In this document: in pieces, positions 23,103 through 34,974 of the stretch | Layout: each line of letters starts with the position of its first letter | Position numbering within the stretch: position 1 is the stretch's first letter | Assembly: GCA_933228675.1 (NCBI GenBank) | Contig: OW121742.1 | Location: forward strand, 125,961,983 to 126,025,982 | DNA length: 64,000 nt | Origin: Stomorhina lunata | Lineage: Eukaryota; Arthropoda; Insecta; Diptera; Rhiniidae | Reading direction: 5' to 3' | Position numbers and translations under genes: made by a program | The notes under the pieces: generated by a model | Seen by the model: only the letters and a program-made list of their open reading frames with translations | What the model was told of the DNA's origin: nothing | Databases searched by the model: none

Positions 23103-23109
23103 TATATAA
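23103..23109 (+). promoter_or_regulatory. TATA box of the plus-strand nuclease gene
   Basis: TATATAA lies 50 nt before the ATG at 23159. Transcription would start near 23130-23140, giving a very short leader. Confidence 0.65.
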
Positions 23110-23158
23110 TAGACGACTGCTGGTCATATCGGGGTAGTTTCTTTTTAAAAGTCTTAAG

Positions 23159-24699
23159 ATGAAGGTAAAAGCTTTGCCAGCTTTATTGGTCTCGACCTTG
23201 CTCTTGGTAGCTTGCCAGGGTCGTATTATCCGTGAGGATTTAGTTCAGGAAAATCTACACGATCAACTACCCTCGGAGTATTTGGAACCTGTGGTTTTTA
23301 TGCCCGAAGTAGAAACCTCGGAAATTGTAGAACCAGTGGTTTATATGCCCGAACTAGAAACCTCAGATAATGTGGAACCTGTAGTTTATATGCCAGAGAT
23401 AGAACCTGAAAAAGATGCTATTTTAATAGAAAATGATAACCAAGAAGTGGAAATTCCCCAAGAGGCAGAAAATGAATCGGAATTTGCCATTGAACCCCGC
23501 AGTGGTAAGACAAAAGTTTTTTAAACCCTTTTAGGTCTCAAATTTTCTAATATTTAATTTTGTCTTTAGGCTGCTCTATAACAATCCGTGGTGGTCTTAA
23601 GGCTAAACAACCTTTGTACATTAAACCCGGTACCACCGAATTCTATCCCTTCTCTGATACCGGCAAAATTGAGGTGGCCGCTGGCAAAACTATAGAAATA
23701 TTCTGCACCAGTGGCTTTGCTGCTCCTCTCTCGGGTAAAACTCATACCGCCACTTGTGTAAGCGGCTCCACCTTTAAGGTCAATGGCGTAGATCACTTCC
23801 TGCCCTCTCTAGTATGTACCAATTGGGCTGCCTTTGTAGCCAAGAAATCTGGTAGTGGCTGCAATGGTGGAACCTCGCTTGTTAATATTGGCTATGAATT
23901 GTCCTCCTCTCGCTTTCTGAAGCAATACCAAGTCTGTTTCAACGAGAACCAGGAAGTAACACGCTATGTCTATCATAAATTATTCCCCGGCAGCAATTAC
24001 TATGAAACTGGGGTGGATCGTTTAAACTTTGCCACCAGTGGCTTCTTTGCTGGTAAAAATGTGGATAATCTGTATACCCAGAAAAAACAAAAAGAAACTA
24101 TTGACAAGGAATTGGGCTATAATGCCGACAGGTATTTCGATAACAATAAGAATATCTTCCTGGCTCGTGGTCATATGGCTGCCAAGGCTGATTTTATTTA
24201 TGCTAATGAGCAGAGGGCCACTTTTTTGTTTCTTAATACGGCTCCTCAATGGCAGGTCTTTAATGCCGGTAATTGGGCTCGTGTTGAAGATGGTGTCCGA
24301 GCCTGGGTTACCAAGACCAAGAAAACTGTAGAATGCTGGACCGGGGTCTATGGTGTTACCACTTTACCCAACAACAAGGGCGTTCAGACTCCTCTTTACT
24401 TGGCCTATGATGCCAATCATAATGGTCTTATTCCTGTACCCAAATTGTACTTTAGAGTAGTAATTGAACCCTCTACCAAGAAGGGTATTGTTTTTATTGG
24501 TGTCAACAATCCTCATTTGACTTTGGCCGAGATTAAGAAGGACTATATTATTTGTCCCGATGTTAGTGATAAGGTTACTTATATTTCATGGAAGAAGACA
24601 GATATTGTAGCTGGCTACTCTTATGCCTGTGAGGTGGCAGAGTTCCGTAAAAAGGTAACCCATTTGCCCACGTTCTCCGTAAGTGGTTTGTTGGTTTAG
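23159..24699 (+). CDS. Secreted DNA/RNA non-specific endonuclease, 2 exons, 491 aa
   Basis: Exon 23159-23504 and exon 23570-24699 are joined across a 65-nt GT-AG intron (phase 1). Residues 1-21 are a signal peptide (MKVKALPALLVSTLLLVACQ). Residues 22-115 are an acidic linker containing three 15-residue repeats of the type VEPVVYMPELETSDN (42-86). The rest is a Cys-rich region followed by the NUC endonuclease domain. The active-site motif reads LARGHMAAKADF with catalytic His317, where bacterial relatives have DRGH. The block NTAPQWQVFNAGNW (338-351) carries the conserved metal-binding Asn region. The family cleaves single- and double-stranded nucleic acid with Mg and is secreted in insects in gut or saliva (Tsal-like and Drosophila paralogues are known). 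The gene has a TATA box and a short leader. A convergent paralogue lies 3.2 kb downstream. Confidence 0.92.
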
Positions 24700-24826
24700 A
24701 TGCTCGCCTTTGCCTTAAAGTTAAGATATGTTTAATGGTTTTATGATATTTATTGTTTACTTTAAGATTTAAAGAATTATATACATATTTATTTAATTCA
24801 AAATTTTTTATATATGATATTTTTTT

Positions 24827-24832
24827 ATTAAA
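24827..24832 (+). terminator. Possible poly(A) signal of the plus-strand nuclease gene
   Basis: ATTAAA, a common variant signal, lies about 128 nt after the stop. No AATAAA was seen nearer. Confidence 0.35.
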
Positions 24833-24904
24833 TAAGAATTTGACCTATAAATAGGGCAAATTTGAAGGTATATATTACAAGGAAAAACTATAAAACTTAA
24901 TACA

Positions 24905-25565
24905 ATCTCCGAATGCGGACGCTCAAAAAGGGTCGATTTTGATGCACGAAAGACCCAATGTTGTGTATTATCACACATGCGCACTTTCGATCATGTTGCT
25001 TTATCTGTATTTATGGGTGGTATAAATATTGAGGAATCAGAGGCTCTTGATATTCCAGGCATGAGAATTCAGTGTGATGTCAGTTGGATAAGACACATTT
25101 TTGAAGTGTCGAAAGAAGCATTTAAGTGTCTCAGATTTTTAAAGCGATGCAAAAGATATTTCACTCCATCAGATCTCCTTACTTTTTTTCGGACTTATAT
25201 CCGGCCGAAAATGGAATACAACTGTCATGTATGGACCAATGCTTCAAAGTTTATTTTGAAGCTTCTCGACCGCATACAGGAAAGGGCGTTCTTCTTCTAG
25301 AGCACATCCATTCGTAATCGACTGGACAGTTGATCGCACAACGCGTTACAGAGAAAATTCGTTCTTTAGCCGCACAGCTCGTGTATGGAACAAACTTTCC
25401 GTAGAAGTCTTCCCTTCCATAAGAAAATTTCAAGTCAAATGTCCACAAACACTACTCCCTATATCCTCCTTCCCATAACCTATTTTCCTAGTTCCAACAC
25501 AATGTTTAGCATGTGTAGGGATCATCACCTGAGTATTGGAAGATGTTCTAATCGTCAATCATTTT
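24905..25565 (+). mobile_element. Jockey-clade non-LTR retrotransposon ORF2 3' fragment (dead)
   Basis: An open stretch (24977-25300) reads VSKEAFKCLRFLKRCKRYFT, then LLTFFRTYIRPKMEY and LLDRIQERA. These are the conserved last blocks of the reverse transcriptase of jockey-like elements (the RP-x-x-EY and LD-x-Q-RA motifs). After a frameshift the C terminus continues around 25320-25440 as VDRTTRYRENSFFSRTARVW. The 5' part, including the catalytic YADD block and the endonuclease, is missing. No poly-A tail or target duplication could be placed. The following 23-bp array starts right at its 3' side. Confidence 0.85.
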
Positions 25566-25574
25566 GAAGCTAAT

Positions 25575-26790
25575 TAATTCGATATGTGCTATAAGGAATC
25601 ACGAATTGACTAAATAAGGAACCAAGAATTAACTATATAAGGGGCCACGATTTGACTATATGAGGAACCACGAATTGACTATATAAGAAACCACGATTTG
25701 ACTATATGAGGAACCACGAATTGACTATATAAGAAACCACGATTTGACAATATGAGGAACCACGATTTGACCATATGAGGAACCACGAATTGACTATATA
25801 TGGAACCATGATTTGACTATACAAGGAACCACGATTTGACTTTATAAGAAACCACGATTTGACTATATAAGGAACCACGATTTGACTATATAAGGAACCA
25901 TGATTTGACTATTAAGGAACCACGATTTGACTATATAAGGAAGCGCGATTTGTCCACATAAGGAACCACGATTTTACTATATAAGGAACCACGTTTTGAC
26001 TATATAAGGAACCACGATTTGACTATATAAGGAACCACGATTTGACTATATAAGGAACTACGTTTTGACTATAAAAGGAACCACGATTTGACTATATAAG
26101 AAACCACGATTTGACTATATAAGGAACCGCGATTTGTCCACATAAGGAACCACGATTTGACTATATAAGGAACCACGTTTTGACTATATAAGGAACCACG
26201 ATTTGACTATATAAGAAACCACGATTTGACTATACAAGGAACTACGTTTTGACTATATAAGGAACCACGATTTGACTATATAAGAAACCACGATTTGACT
26301 ATATAAGGAACTACGATTTGACTATATAAGAAACCACGATTTGACTATATAAGGAACCACGATTTGACTATATAAGGAGCACAATTTGACTATATAAGGA
26401 ACGACGATTTGACTTTATAGGAACCACGATTTGGGTATATAAGGAATCACGATTTGACTATATAAGGAACCATGATTTGATTATATAAGGAACCATGATT
26501 TGACTATATAAGAAACCACGATTTGACTATATAAGGAACCACGATTTGACTATATAAGGAACCGCGATTTGTCCACACAAGGAACCACGATTTGACTATA
26601 TAAGGAACCGCGATTTGTCCACATAAGGAACCACGATTTGACTATATAAGGAATCAAGAATTGAATCCATAAGGAACCACGATTTGACTATATAAGGAAC
26701 CACGATTTGACTATATAAGGAACCACGATTTGACTATATAAGGAACCACGATTTGACTATATAAGGAACCACGATTTGATTATTGGAGGG
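25575..26790. repeat. 23-bp minisatellite (about 53 copies)
   Basis: Units GGAACCACGATTTGACTATA(TAA) repeat for 1.2 kb with scattered variants (CGCGATTTGTCCACATAAGG appears several times, spaced irregularly). It lies between the two convergent nuclease genes. It does not carry the CTATAG core. Confidence 0.95.
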
Positions 26791-27061
26791 GTTTTACTAT
26801 TCTAAATCTGGTTAACAAAATCATAGCCCGTATTAAACACATCTCATAGCTAGCATTGTCAAACCACAGCTTAGACAGCTCCAAAGCTTAACAGTAATTG
26901 AAGAAACAGTGGGTTAAATGGCGCTCCATCCTTTACATCATTTATGGACTTAAAATATGTTTTTTTAAGAGAAGTAACCTCAGGCCAACGATGTCCATAC
27001 AATTTGTATACTGTCTATTTACGATGATAGAGAAATGAAAAAGAGAAAGCTTTATATAATT
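26791..27061. other. Unassigned non-coding stretch
   Basis: No gene was recognised. It joins the 23-bp array and the SINE. Confidence 0.4.
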
Positions 27062-27292
27062 CAACCTAACAACGCCATCTGCTGTTAGGTAGAAGCGTTA
27101 TTTAAGCTCTTTGTTCTACAGCCAACTTTATTTTTTTTGCATCGATGGCGTGGTAATGAAAAAATACGATGGAGGACTAATTATTACAGAAATTAATGTT
27201 TGCGGTAACGGGGGCTCGAACCCAGGCGGAATATGATATGTTATGCTTAGTAGCATACGAACTAACCAAGTAAGCCACAACACATTTTACAA
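27062..27292 (-). mobile_element. tRNA-derived SINE, copy 2
   Basis: On the minus strand the tRNA-like head has an A box (TGGCTTACTTGG, 27277-27266) and a B box (GGGTTCGAGCC, 27223-27213), about 45 bp apart as in a tRNA. An anticodon-stem-like hairpin (TATGC...GCATA) lies between them. The body and tail (GCCATCTGCTGTTAGG, near 27073) match copy 1 at 13.9-14.4 kb. The acceptor stem no longer pairs, so this is a SINE head and not a working tRNA gene. Confidence 0.75.
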
Positions 27293-27805
27293 AAGCATAC
27301 ATAAGTGCCCGAGATCGGTATTTTAAAGAAAACTGATCTTTGAGAAAGATCTAATTATTTCTTGGATATCGTGATCAATTAACGAATCCAAGATTTTCTA
27401 ATACAGCAATAAGTGAGCAATACTTTAAACATATTACGTAACGCTATTAACGCAGATTTTTACCTCCTCATAACAAAAGTCATAACCCCCTCCCTACCCC
27501 TTAGAGCGTTACATAATATGTGAACAGCCCCTAAGATATCTACGCATTTTAATAGCACCATTAAAACATTATCAAGATCCAAACTTACTATTATACTTTT
27601 AAATAACTAATATTAGATTGTCATTTCCTTTCATTGATAACTTGTTAAAAAACCTCTTCAAAATCGCAAACGATTGGCTCTACCAAAGTACGCACATCAC
27701 GTTTAATAGACCCAGTACTTGAACATAATCAATATACCAACAATAGTTTCTTTCAATAAACCTAAAGATAAGATAACTCAAGACGTATTAAAAAACAATC
27801 ACATA
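27293..27805. other. 3' flank of the minus-strand nuclease gene
   Basis: Non-coding. No repeat family was recognised. Confidence 0.45.
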
Positions 27806-27811
27806 TTTATT
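27806..27811 (-). terminator. Poly(A) signal of the minus-strand nuclease gene
   Basis: AATAAA on the minus strand, 44 nt after the stop codon at 27855. Confidence 0.65.
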
Positions 27812-27854
27812 ACGTTCTTCAAAGTCATGCAAGCACTTGTCTGTCTCTCCAACC

Positions 27855-29378
27855 CTAAATCAATAAACCTCCATTAGCCGTTAGGGCAGGCAAGTGTTTG
27901 ACAGTTTTCAAGAATTCCGCTACCTCACACGCATAGGAATAGCCTGCGGTAATATCAGTCTTTTTCCAATTGATATAAGTAACCTTGTCACTGACATCAT
28001 TACAGACAATATAATCCTTCTTAATTTGTTCCAAAGTCAAATGGGGATTATTAACACCCACCAAGACAATGCCTTTCTTGGTAGCAGGTTCTATGACCAC
28101 ACGGAAGTATATTTTGGGAACGGGAATCAAACCATTATTATTAGAATCATAAGACAAATAGAGAGGAGTCTCTCTTCCTTCCTTATTGGGTAGTGTAGTA
28201 ACACCATAGACCCCGGTATAGCAGTTGACATTCATTTTATTCTTGGAAACCCAGGCTCTCAAGCCATCCTCCACTCTAGCCCAATTGCCGGCATTAAAGA
28301 CTTGCCATTGTGGAGCAGCATTGATGAAAAGGAAAGTAGCTCTTTGCTGTGTGCCATAGACAAAATCGGCCTTAGCTCCCATATGACCACGAGCCAAGTA
28401 GACATTTTTGGAATTATCAAAATATTTCCCCGCCTCTCCACCCAATTCCAAATTAATGGTTTCCTGTTGCACTGCTTGAGTATAAAGTTTATCCACATTT
28501 TTACCTCCAAAAAATCCCGCCGTCTGGAAAGTAATACGGTCTACCCCAGTTTGATAATAATTGCTAGCCGGTCCCAAGGTATGTCTGACGTAACGGGTGA
28601 CCTCTTCCTCTTCGTTGAAACACACTTCCATTTGCTCGACAAAGCGTGAAGAGGTAACCTCAAAGCCCACTTTAATTAAGGAACCACCATTACAAGAGCT
28701 TCCTGTCTTTTTAGCCACAAAACTGGGCCAGGATTTGCAAACCAGTTCAGAAAAACTATAGCTAGTGCCATCTACTTTGAAAGTTGTTCCTTCCACACAG
28801 GTGGCGGTAATAAGAGTCTTGGCAAATGTTTTGAATTGAGCAGGGCAGAACATTTGCAAGGTTTTTCCAGCATCCACTTGCATATAACCAGTATCCGAAT
28901 AGGGGTAAAAGGTATTGGCATCAGTTTTCAGAAAAACAGGTTGAGGAGCACTCAAACCAGAACGAATTTGTATGCTACATTCTAAGAAATTGGAGATTTA
29001 GAAGAAATATAATAATCGAAAAACAAAGAACTTAAAACACCTACCATTAGCACGACTCTCAGGTACAACAAACTCTAAATCTTCCCCATTGTTAGATAAC
29101 TCATCCATAAAAACATTCTCCTTATCCTCAACTACATCTTCATATTCCCCAACATTCTCGTTTACCTCTTGTACTACCTCGGCATATAAATTACGTTCAT
29201 AGATTTCTTCCACATCCTCCTTCACCTCCACCGGTAGTTCGGCTATATCTTTTGAGATTTTTAAATGTTCCAATAAATCCAAAGGCACTCCAGTCAAACC
29301 TCGGCGGGTTTGACTGGTGCTTTGAAAGAAACAAAAACTTGCTACCACCAGCAGCAATAAATTAGTAATAAACTTCAT
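27855..29378 (-). CDS. Secreted DNA/RNA non-specific endonuclease, 2 exons, 486 aa
   Basis: Exon 29378-29045 and exon 28981-27855 are separated by a 63-nt GT-AG intron in phase 1, at the same place as in the paralogue at 23159. The signal peptide is residues 1-22 (MKFITNLLLLVVASFCFFQS). An acidic linker (about 45-105, rich in Glu and Val) replaces the 15-residue repeats of the paralogue. The NUC domain has the motif LARGHMGAKADF (catalytic His311) and the block NAAPQWQVFNAGNW. Most of exon 2 aligns with the paralogue without gaps, and long stretches are identical (for example IPVPKIYFRVVIEP against IPVPKLYFRVVIEP). The predicted role is extracellular nucleic acid digestion. Sequence homologous to its exon 1 and leader is found in decayed form at 34.1-34.4 kb. 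The two genes converge. Confidence 0.92.
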
Positions 29379-29422
29379 TGTTAAAGAATTGAGTTTAGTC
29401 TTGGGGATTTTTTGGTCTAAGA

Positions 29423-29430
29423 CTTAAATA
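29423..29430 (-). promoter_or_regulatory. TATA-like box of the minus-strand nuclease gene
   Basis: TATTTAAG on the minus strand lies about 45 nt before the ATG, at a position like that of the TATA box of the paralogue. Confidence 0.5.
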
Positions 29431-29439
29431 CCTTTAAGA

Positions 29440-29830
29440 TAAGGAAATTTTATCAGGAATGAGGTAAAGAAAACATGTTCAAGTGCTTCTTTAAATAAAT
29501 ATTGGACAAAAATACAAGAAAGTATAACATCGCATTATCATATCAAGATAAGAAATCTAATGCATGTCGATTCTTTAACGGAAGTACGATTGCATGTCGA
29601 TTCTCATTCATATCTTCGAAATTTATTGGACAATTTGTTTTTTTAGAATTCAACACATGCTCCGTTCAGTTAGAAGGCTTTATGATGCAAACGATCTTTA
29701 TTTTCCTCTACAGAATAATCGATGGTTTTCCGTTAAACTAGAGGTTTGCCAAGACACCCAAATAGTAACGATCTAATATTGGTATCTTACCTTATACTTC
29801 GGTTTTAAAAGGTTTGAATACTAGCTCTTC
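29440..29830. other. Intergenic stretch without recognisable gene
   Basis: Overlapping open frames at 29502-29776 have no splice context or family resemblance I can name. GCATGTCGATTCT occurs twice (about 29562 and 29592). Confidence 0.4.
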
Positions 29831-32230
29831 AAAGACAAGATCCGCTACTCTCTTAACTCTTGCTGTAAAGCAGAGTAAGTTCTTTGGTGACATGTGAGGC
29901 ATTTATGTAGATCATCAGTACTGTATACTGACTGCCCTTTTCCCGTTTGAAGGAGCTTTTCGTAAAAATTTCAATGTTTCTGTAATATAGGGATAAAAAC
30001 TCAATGGAACATATGTGAACTACTCTTATAACAGGTTTGCGATAACCTGCTGACAATATAGGTCCAAGATAGGTACCAATCTTGGACTTCACTGTTAGAT
30101 ATGGAGATTCTTTGGAATAGACAATAGACATTAAAGACGCTCTCTACGTCCCAACTTGGCTAGGTACAAGTAGAGTAACTTTAAAATCGAAGTATACTTT
30201 ATATACTCCTAAGTTCATATTGAGATGCCTTGTACATCATGAATGTACGACTACGCAGGCAAGCGCTCTGTTGGGTGAGTATCTGTCAGCTTGTAAAAGA
30301 GTAAATGAGGTATACTATTAGTTAGGGAGAATATTTAAAACAGACATTTTATTGGAGACTTTCACAACATCCGAACACGGCTTGGTACAAGTAGAGCATC
30401 GTTAAAATGGGTATGTTTTTGATGTACTCCTGAGTTCATATAGAGATGCCCGGTACGCCAGGAATCTGTGACAATCACATAGTCGATAAGGGTGAAAACA
30501 CATGTATTCGAGATAAAACATGAATGCTGCCAGTCTCAGACAATGACATATTCATTATAAGTCTTCTATTATCCTCGATTCCCAGTGAAGCATAGGGCCG
30601 CAAGTAGGGTCAAGGATTGCAACCTCAACTTTTCGATTTAGAAGTAAAGATTTGTTCGATTAAGTTGTCAAATTCCATATTTTGTTACTTGCTGAGATTG
30701 AGAACTAGATTAGATTCATGCAGGTGTCTGGAGAGTCTCTGGAATATAATTCAGTCTCCCCTACAAAACCTTGAAAAAGGCCTTTTAAAGGAAGAGACTC
30801 TTGCAGAGATTTACCATAACATGTATCGTCAAATTCCACGGGCCAAATTACCGCATTCGATATCGATCGAAAAATCAAAGTTTTAAGCAAATATTGTGAA
30901 GTATACTTTAGGGATGTTCAAAGTTACTTCGATGCAAAAAGTTTATTGAAATTTATTATCCATTTTGATTCGTTTTTAAAAACATATAGTTCAATTGAAA
31001 CTATTTTACTATTGTTTATCTTTTGGCTAATAACTTCGAAAAAATATAGTAAACTGTGTATCTTTTAAATAATTTTGATTATCCTTAATGTATGCTATAC
31101 AAATGTTTTGAAAATATCTTCGATCGATATCGAATGCGGTAATTTGGCCCCATATCTTGCTAATGTATATGTTTAACAATGTTCAAGAGTTGATCTACAA
31201 GAACATGGTTTGTGAATTGATAGATAAAGAACTATATTAGACTCAAGAAAGTGCTTAAAGAGCCACTAGATGATAATGGCGTATGATCTACAAAACCTTG
31301 ACAAATATCATTTTGAGAAAGAGATCCCAGAAGTGATTTTCCATAATATGTATCGTCAATTTCCAAATCTTGCTACTGTGTGCGTTTAGCTATGTTTAAG
31401 TGAATGTCTATAAGAGCTACAAGGTTTGCGAATGAATAGATGCCGAACTAGATTGGACAGATGGAAATGTTTAAAGAGTTTCCGGATTTTAATGAAGTCT
31501 CGTCTACAAACCCTTTAAATATATTATTTTGAGAAAGTGTCTCCAGGAGAGATTCTCCAATACTCTAAAAGGCTGTATGTCAACTGTGTAATTAATTAAA
31601 ATCTCCAAGCAAATCTAAAATACTCTAAGACTACATCCTCATTAGATTTCGCCGTAACATGCTTGCCTTTTGCTTCCCTTAAGATTTGATAGGAATTGAC
31701 TTCTAGGACAATAAAAGCTTTTTTTTGTACACATTTGTCATGTGGGGAATCTCGTAAGTATAAAAACAAGTAAAGATCTTTCCTACAAACATCGATGAGG
31801 ATGTCGAACTGAAGTAATCTCATGACACTTCTTCAAATAAATCTCCAAGACACTAAGACTGCATCCACAGTAGATTTTGGCTTGAGTGCTTTGTTTCAAA
31901 ACCGCCACGTTTAAAGCATTCCGTCGATGTCTGATATTTCTATACCAAACTAAAAGTGCTTCTGGAAAGATAATAACGTCTTGTCAAACTCATGCGTATA
32001 CGATTATGTGGAGAATCTCTTTATCTTATCTTTAGATTATATAATTCTCCAACGCTCTAAGACTGCATCCATACTTGGTTAAAGTTTGAGTGTTTTATTT
32101 AAAAACCGCCTCTTTTAAAGTATCCAAACAATCTCTGACATTCCCACTGTAAGACTCCTCTAAAAATGGATAACCTTCGGGAAAATTTGACAGATGTGAA
32201 TGGTTAAATACCAAAATAGGTAAGACTAAT
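29831..32230. repeat. Zone of diverged 200-230-bp tandem repeats
   Basis: Three groups of old repeats are visible. One has the block GGTACAAGTAGAG (30165 and 30387). A second has CATAACATGTATCGTCAA or CATAATATGTATCGTCAA (about 30815 and 31343), preceded by matching CTACAAAACCTTGA segments. A third has CTCTAAGACTGCATCCA or ACTAAGACTGCATCCA (31850 and 32055). Copies are too diverged for a shared reading frame. Confidence 0.65.
30840..31150. mobile_element. 311-bp element with 31-bp perfect TIRs
   Basis: The segments 30840-30870 and 31120-31150 are perfect inverted repeats (outer end GGGCCAAATTACCGC, containing CGATATCGATCG). The interior has no coding capacity, so it is a MITE-type element. 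It interrupts one unit of the surrounding repeat: the paralogous site at about 31357 reads TTTCCAAATCTTGCT without it. A clear target duplication was not resolved, so no superfamily is assigned. Confidence 0.75.
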
Positions 32231-34080
32231 GTTACAGTCTGAAATGATTTTGGAAACATTATGTCTCGTCTCTTCGGAAACAGGTTTATCTAAAGAACAA
32301 ACTCAATTAAAGACCTCTTTGAAGAAAGAGTTCTTGCAGATACCGCCGATTATAAGCACATAGATCCCCATTGGGTGATCTAGGGGATGTTGAATACTAT
32401 GATTCTACTTGGTCTTAACTTGGTAAGCCGACCCTTATCTTAGTTATCCATCATCTCAACTGTAGACACTGACCTCCTCGTGGTATCACCTGGGGAACTA
32501 CGTTAGCCCCCGTTAATGTAGTTAGCTAAAATGTGCTGCGACTCCTCCCATAAGAACGATAACAAATATGGGTAAGGATGTTGGGCTAGTAACCCACTCC
32601 AGGAAAAAACAATTACCAAGAAAACGCTAATATTAGAATAAAAGCATTCAGTCTTTGACCTTAATAGGTTGTAAATATGGGCCATTTAAGTAAGTGAGTA
32701 CATCCCCATCGGTGTCTGCAAAAATCTTAAGTTTCTTCTTAGATTCGGTAACCCTTCAATTCTACACTTGTTTGTATATCATATTATATTAATAATGGTG
32801 TAGGGTATAGCATAAAGAGTTTTGGCCTGAAATAGCTTTCTCCAAGAAAATACTTGTCATTCTTTAAGGTTGAATTGGTCAATCAATTGCCAATTCTTTA
32901 TTCTTTGATTTTGCATTTGAAATTTATTTTGATTTACGGTCTTATCTCTAAAATTATATAGGTACTTCATATTTTTACTCTAAAATGTTTTGAAAACTAG
33001 TTAAACTCAAGTGATTGGCCATAATCGGGGCTAATAAATGAACAATAATAACGGACAAGGCCTTTCAAATTTAACAAAATTAGCTTTTTCAAATTAAATG
33101 ATAAACATATTTACATAAAAAAGTAACACAAATTTTTTAAACTTTCTTTAGAAAGTTTCCAAAAGTTTTAAAAACAAGTTTCTTTTACTTTCGTATACTC
33201 CCCTTAATGCCATTTTCTCTTAAAACTTTATTTACATTTTTAAAATAGTCCTTCAAGTTCAATGAGCTGTTGAAATGGTCTTTCCCATTTGCATCAATTT
33301 CAAATAACAATTCCAGCGAAACCAAACTATAAAAATTTGTTTTCTTTTTGTTTTTCAACTTGTTTCACTTCTGAATAAATTTTTATATTTTTCTGTTATT
33401 CTGGCCATAAAAATAACTTTTACATAATTTAAAATATAAAAAAAAATCCATAGGAAAACCTTTTAAATTCTAATTAACTATAAACAATTGCTATGGATAC
33501 TCTTATTCCTTTCCGTTGCTCAAATAAATACTTGGCTTTTTCTTTTTTTATAGATCCTATTTAAAATGTCCCCCTTGATATTTTATTCAGAAACAAAAAT
33601 AGAAAATAATTTGTTGCGTTTATCTTATTACTTGTATTGTTGTTAGACCATATCCATAGTCTTATAGTCGTAACCAGTTACTTTTTTTCGTTACTTTATA
33701 TGAATTCTCTTACGCTTAATTGTTTAACCTTTTGCTCTCGAGAAAGAAATCAATGATACATGAAAATGTTACCTAACATCGTTTAAGATGCTTTTCTTTC
33801 TTCAGCTCTTGGGGACTTGGTAAGTACGAGTATTTATGTATTGGGGGTAAGTATGTTGTTTAGTACCAGTCTAGCATTTTTAATATTTAACTACTTCATG
33901 GAGGATCTTTTGTTACTCGTACTTTTATCAGGGGTATTGAATACTGAATTTTTTACTGAAAACTGTTGAAGGTATTATTGCTGTATTGAAAATATGTATA
34001 TGAAGATAATGGATAATAAATGGTTATAGAAAGGCCAAGACGAATTTGAAATACTTTCCGCTTGGCAAAGATAAATAATT
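32231..34080. other. Unassigned non-coding sequence
   Basis: Contains one GGTGTAGGGTAT motif (32797-32808) of the dispersed element family and short open frames without support (32503-32685 minus may be a retroelement scrap). Nothing else was recognised. Confidence 0.45.
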
Positions 34081-34109
34081 AGAAGTCAAAGAAAACACAA
34101 CAACGAAGC

Positions 34110-34445
34110 TGAAGTTTCTGGCACCGCAAACTCTAGTTGCTCCTCATTCTTAGGCAATGCCTTCATTAAAATATTCTCCTTATCCTCAACTAGATGTTCA
34201 TATTCCTCAACAATCTCGGATCATATATTTCCTCTACATCCGCATTCACCTCTGCCGGTAATTTAGGTACATATATCTTTTAAGATTTTTAAATTTCTCT
34301 ACAAATCCAAAGTTATTCCAGTAAAACCCGCGGAGATGCTTTGGAAGAAGCAGTAATTTGCTTTGTTGACAGCAGCAACAAAGATGTACTAAACTTCAGG
34401 GTTAAAGAATTGTGTTTAGTCTAGGGGATTTTTAGTTCAGACTAT
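34110..34445 (-). pseudogene. Decayed exon 1 and leader of a third nuclease gene
   Basis: The plus-strand text here follows that of 29045-29415 (exon 1 and leader of the minus-strand nuclease gene). Examples are ATTCTCCTTATCCTCAACTA, the segment ATATCTTTT(A/G)AGATTTTTAAAT, and GTTAAAGAATTG...GTTTAGTCT before the start. The position of the start codon reads CTG instead of ATG (34399-34397), and the frame has stops and indels. No nuclease domain exon was found next to it, so only the 5' part was copied or retained. Confidence 0.8.
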
Positions 34446-34970
34446 AGTCAAAATTATAAACTAGACTATAGGCTAGAATATAAAGGATACCAACATAGGC
34501 CCATTTCTGGATAAATGGGTACATAAAGAAAACAAACTTATCGAATTTGGAAAGATACCAATCGACAAGATTGAGTATTCTATAAATTGAACTCACAGAA
34601 GTCTGTATTTGAAAGGATTTTGAGCTGACTCCGCATCTGTTCATAAGTATTTCTTTAAAAACGATATTGACCGGGATTACTGTCAACGCCGAGAACGATA
34701 AATCGATGATTACCACCTTTTTTGGTTTGAGTATGATGATCAAGATATGTTATATCAAAATACTAGCGCTATATACTACACAGCTCGTGCTACATTGGAA
34801 ATTCTGAACAAATTACTTAAGCACACGTCATAAGACATAGAGGTAATATGAACTGCCAACTGAGATCGCAGGCATTGACCCCGTTAGACCTTTCTTGTAG
34901 GGTTTTAATTCTTATGAGTATGCAAATAAGCCACATACCACACACTTTTAAAATCTGCCTGATTCAAGCA
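34446..34970. other. Unassigned sequence
   Basis: A minus-strand frame of 103 codons (34743-34432) overlaps the pseudogene leader and has no family signature. I do not treat it as a gene. Confidence 0.4.
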
Positions 34971-34974
34971 ACAA

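Noticed and set aside
27200..27285. Functional tRNA gene on the minus strand
   Set aside because: A and B boxes are present but the acceptor and T stems do not pair properly, and the sequence is shared with a SINE copy at 14.3 kb.
34432..34743. 103-codon minus-strand frame
   Set aside because: It runs into the leader of the nuclease pseudogene, has no recognisable family motif, and is AT-rich in composition.
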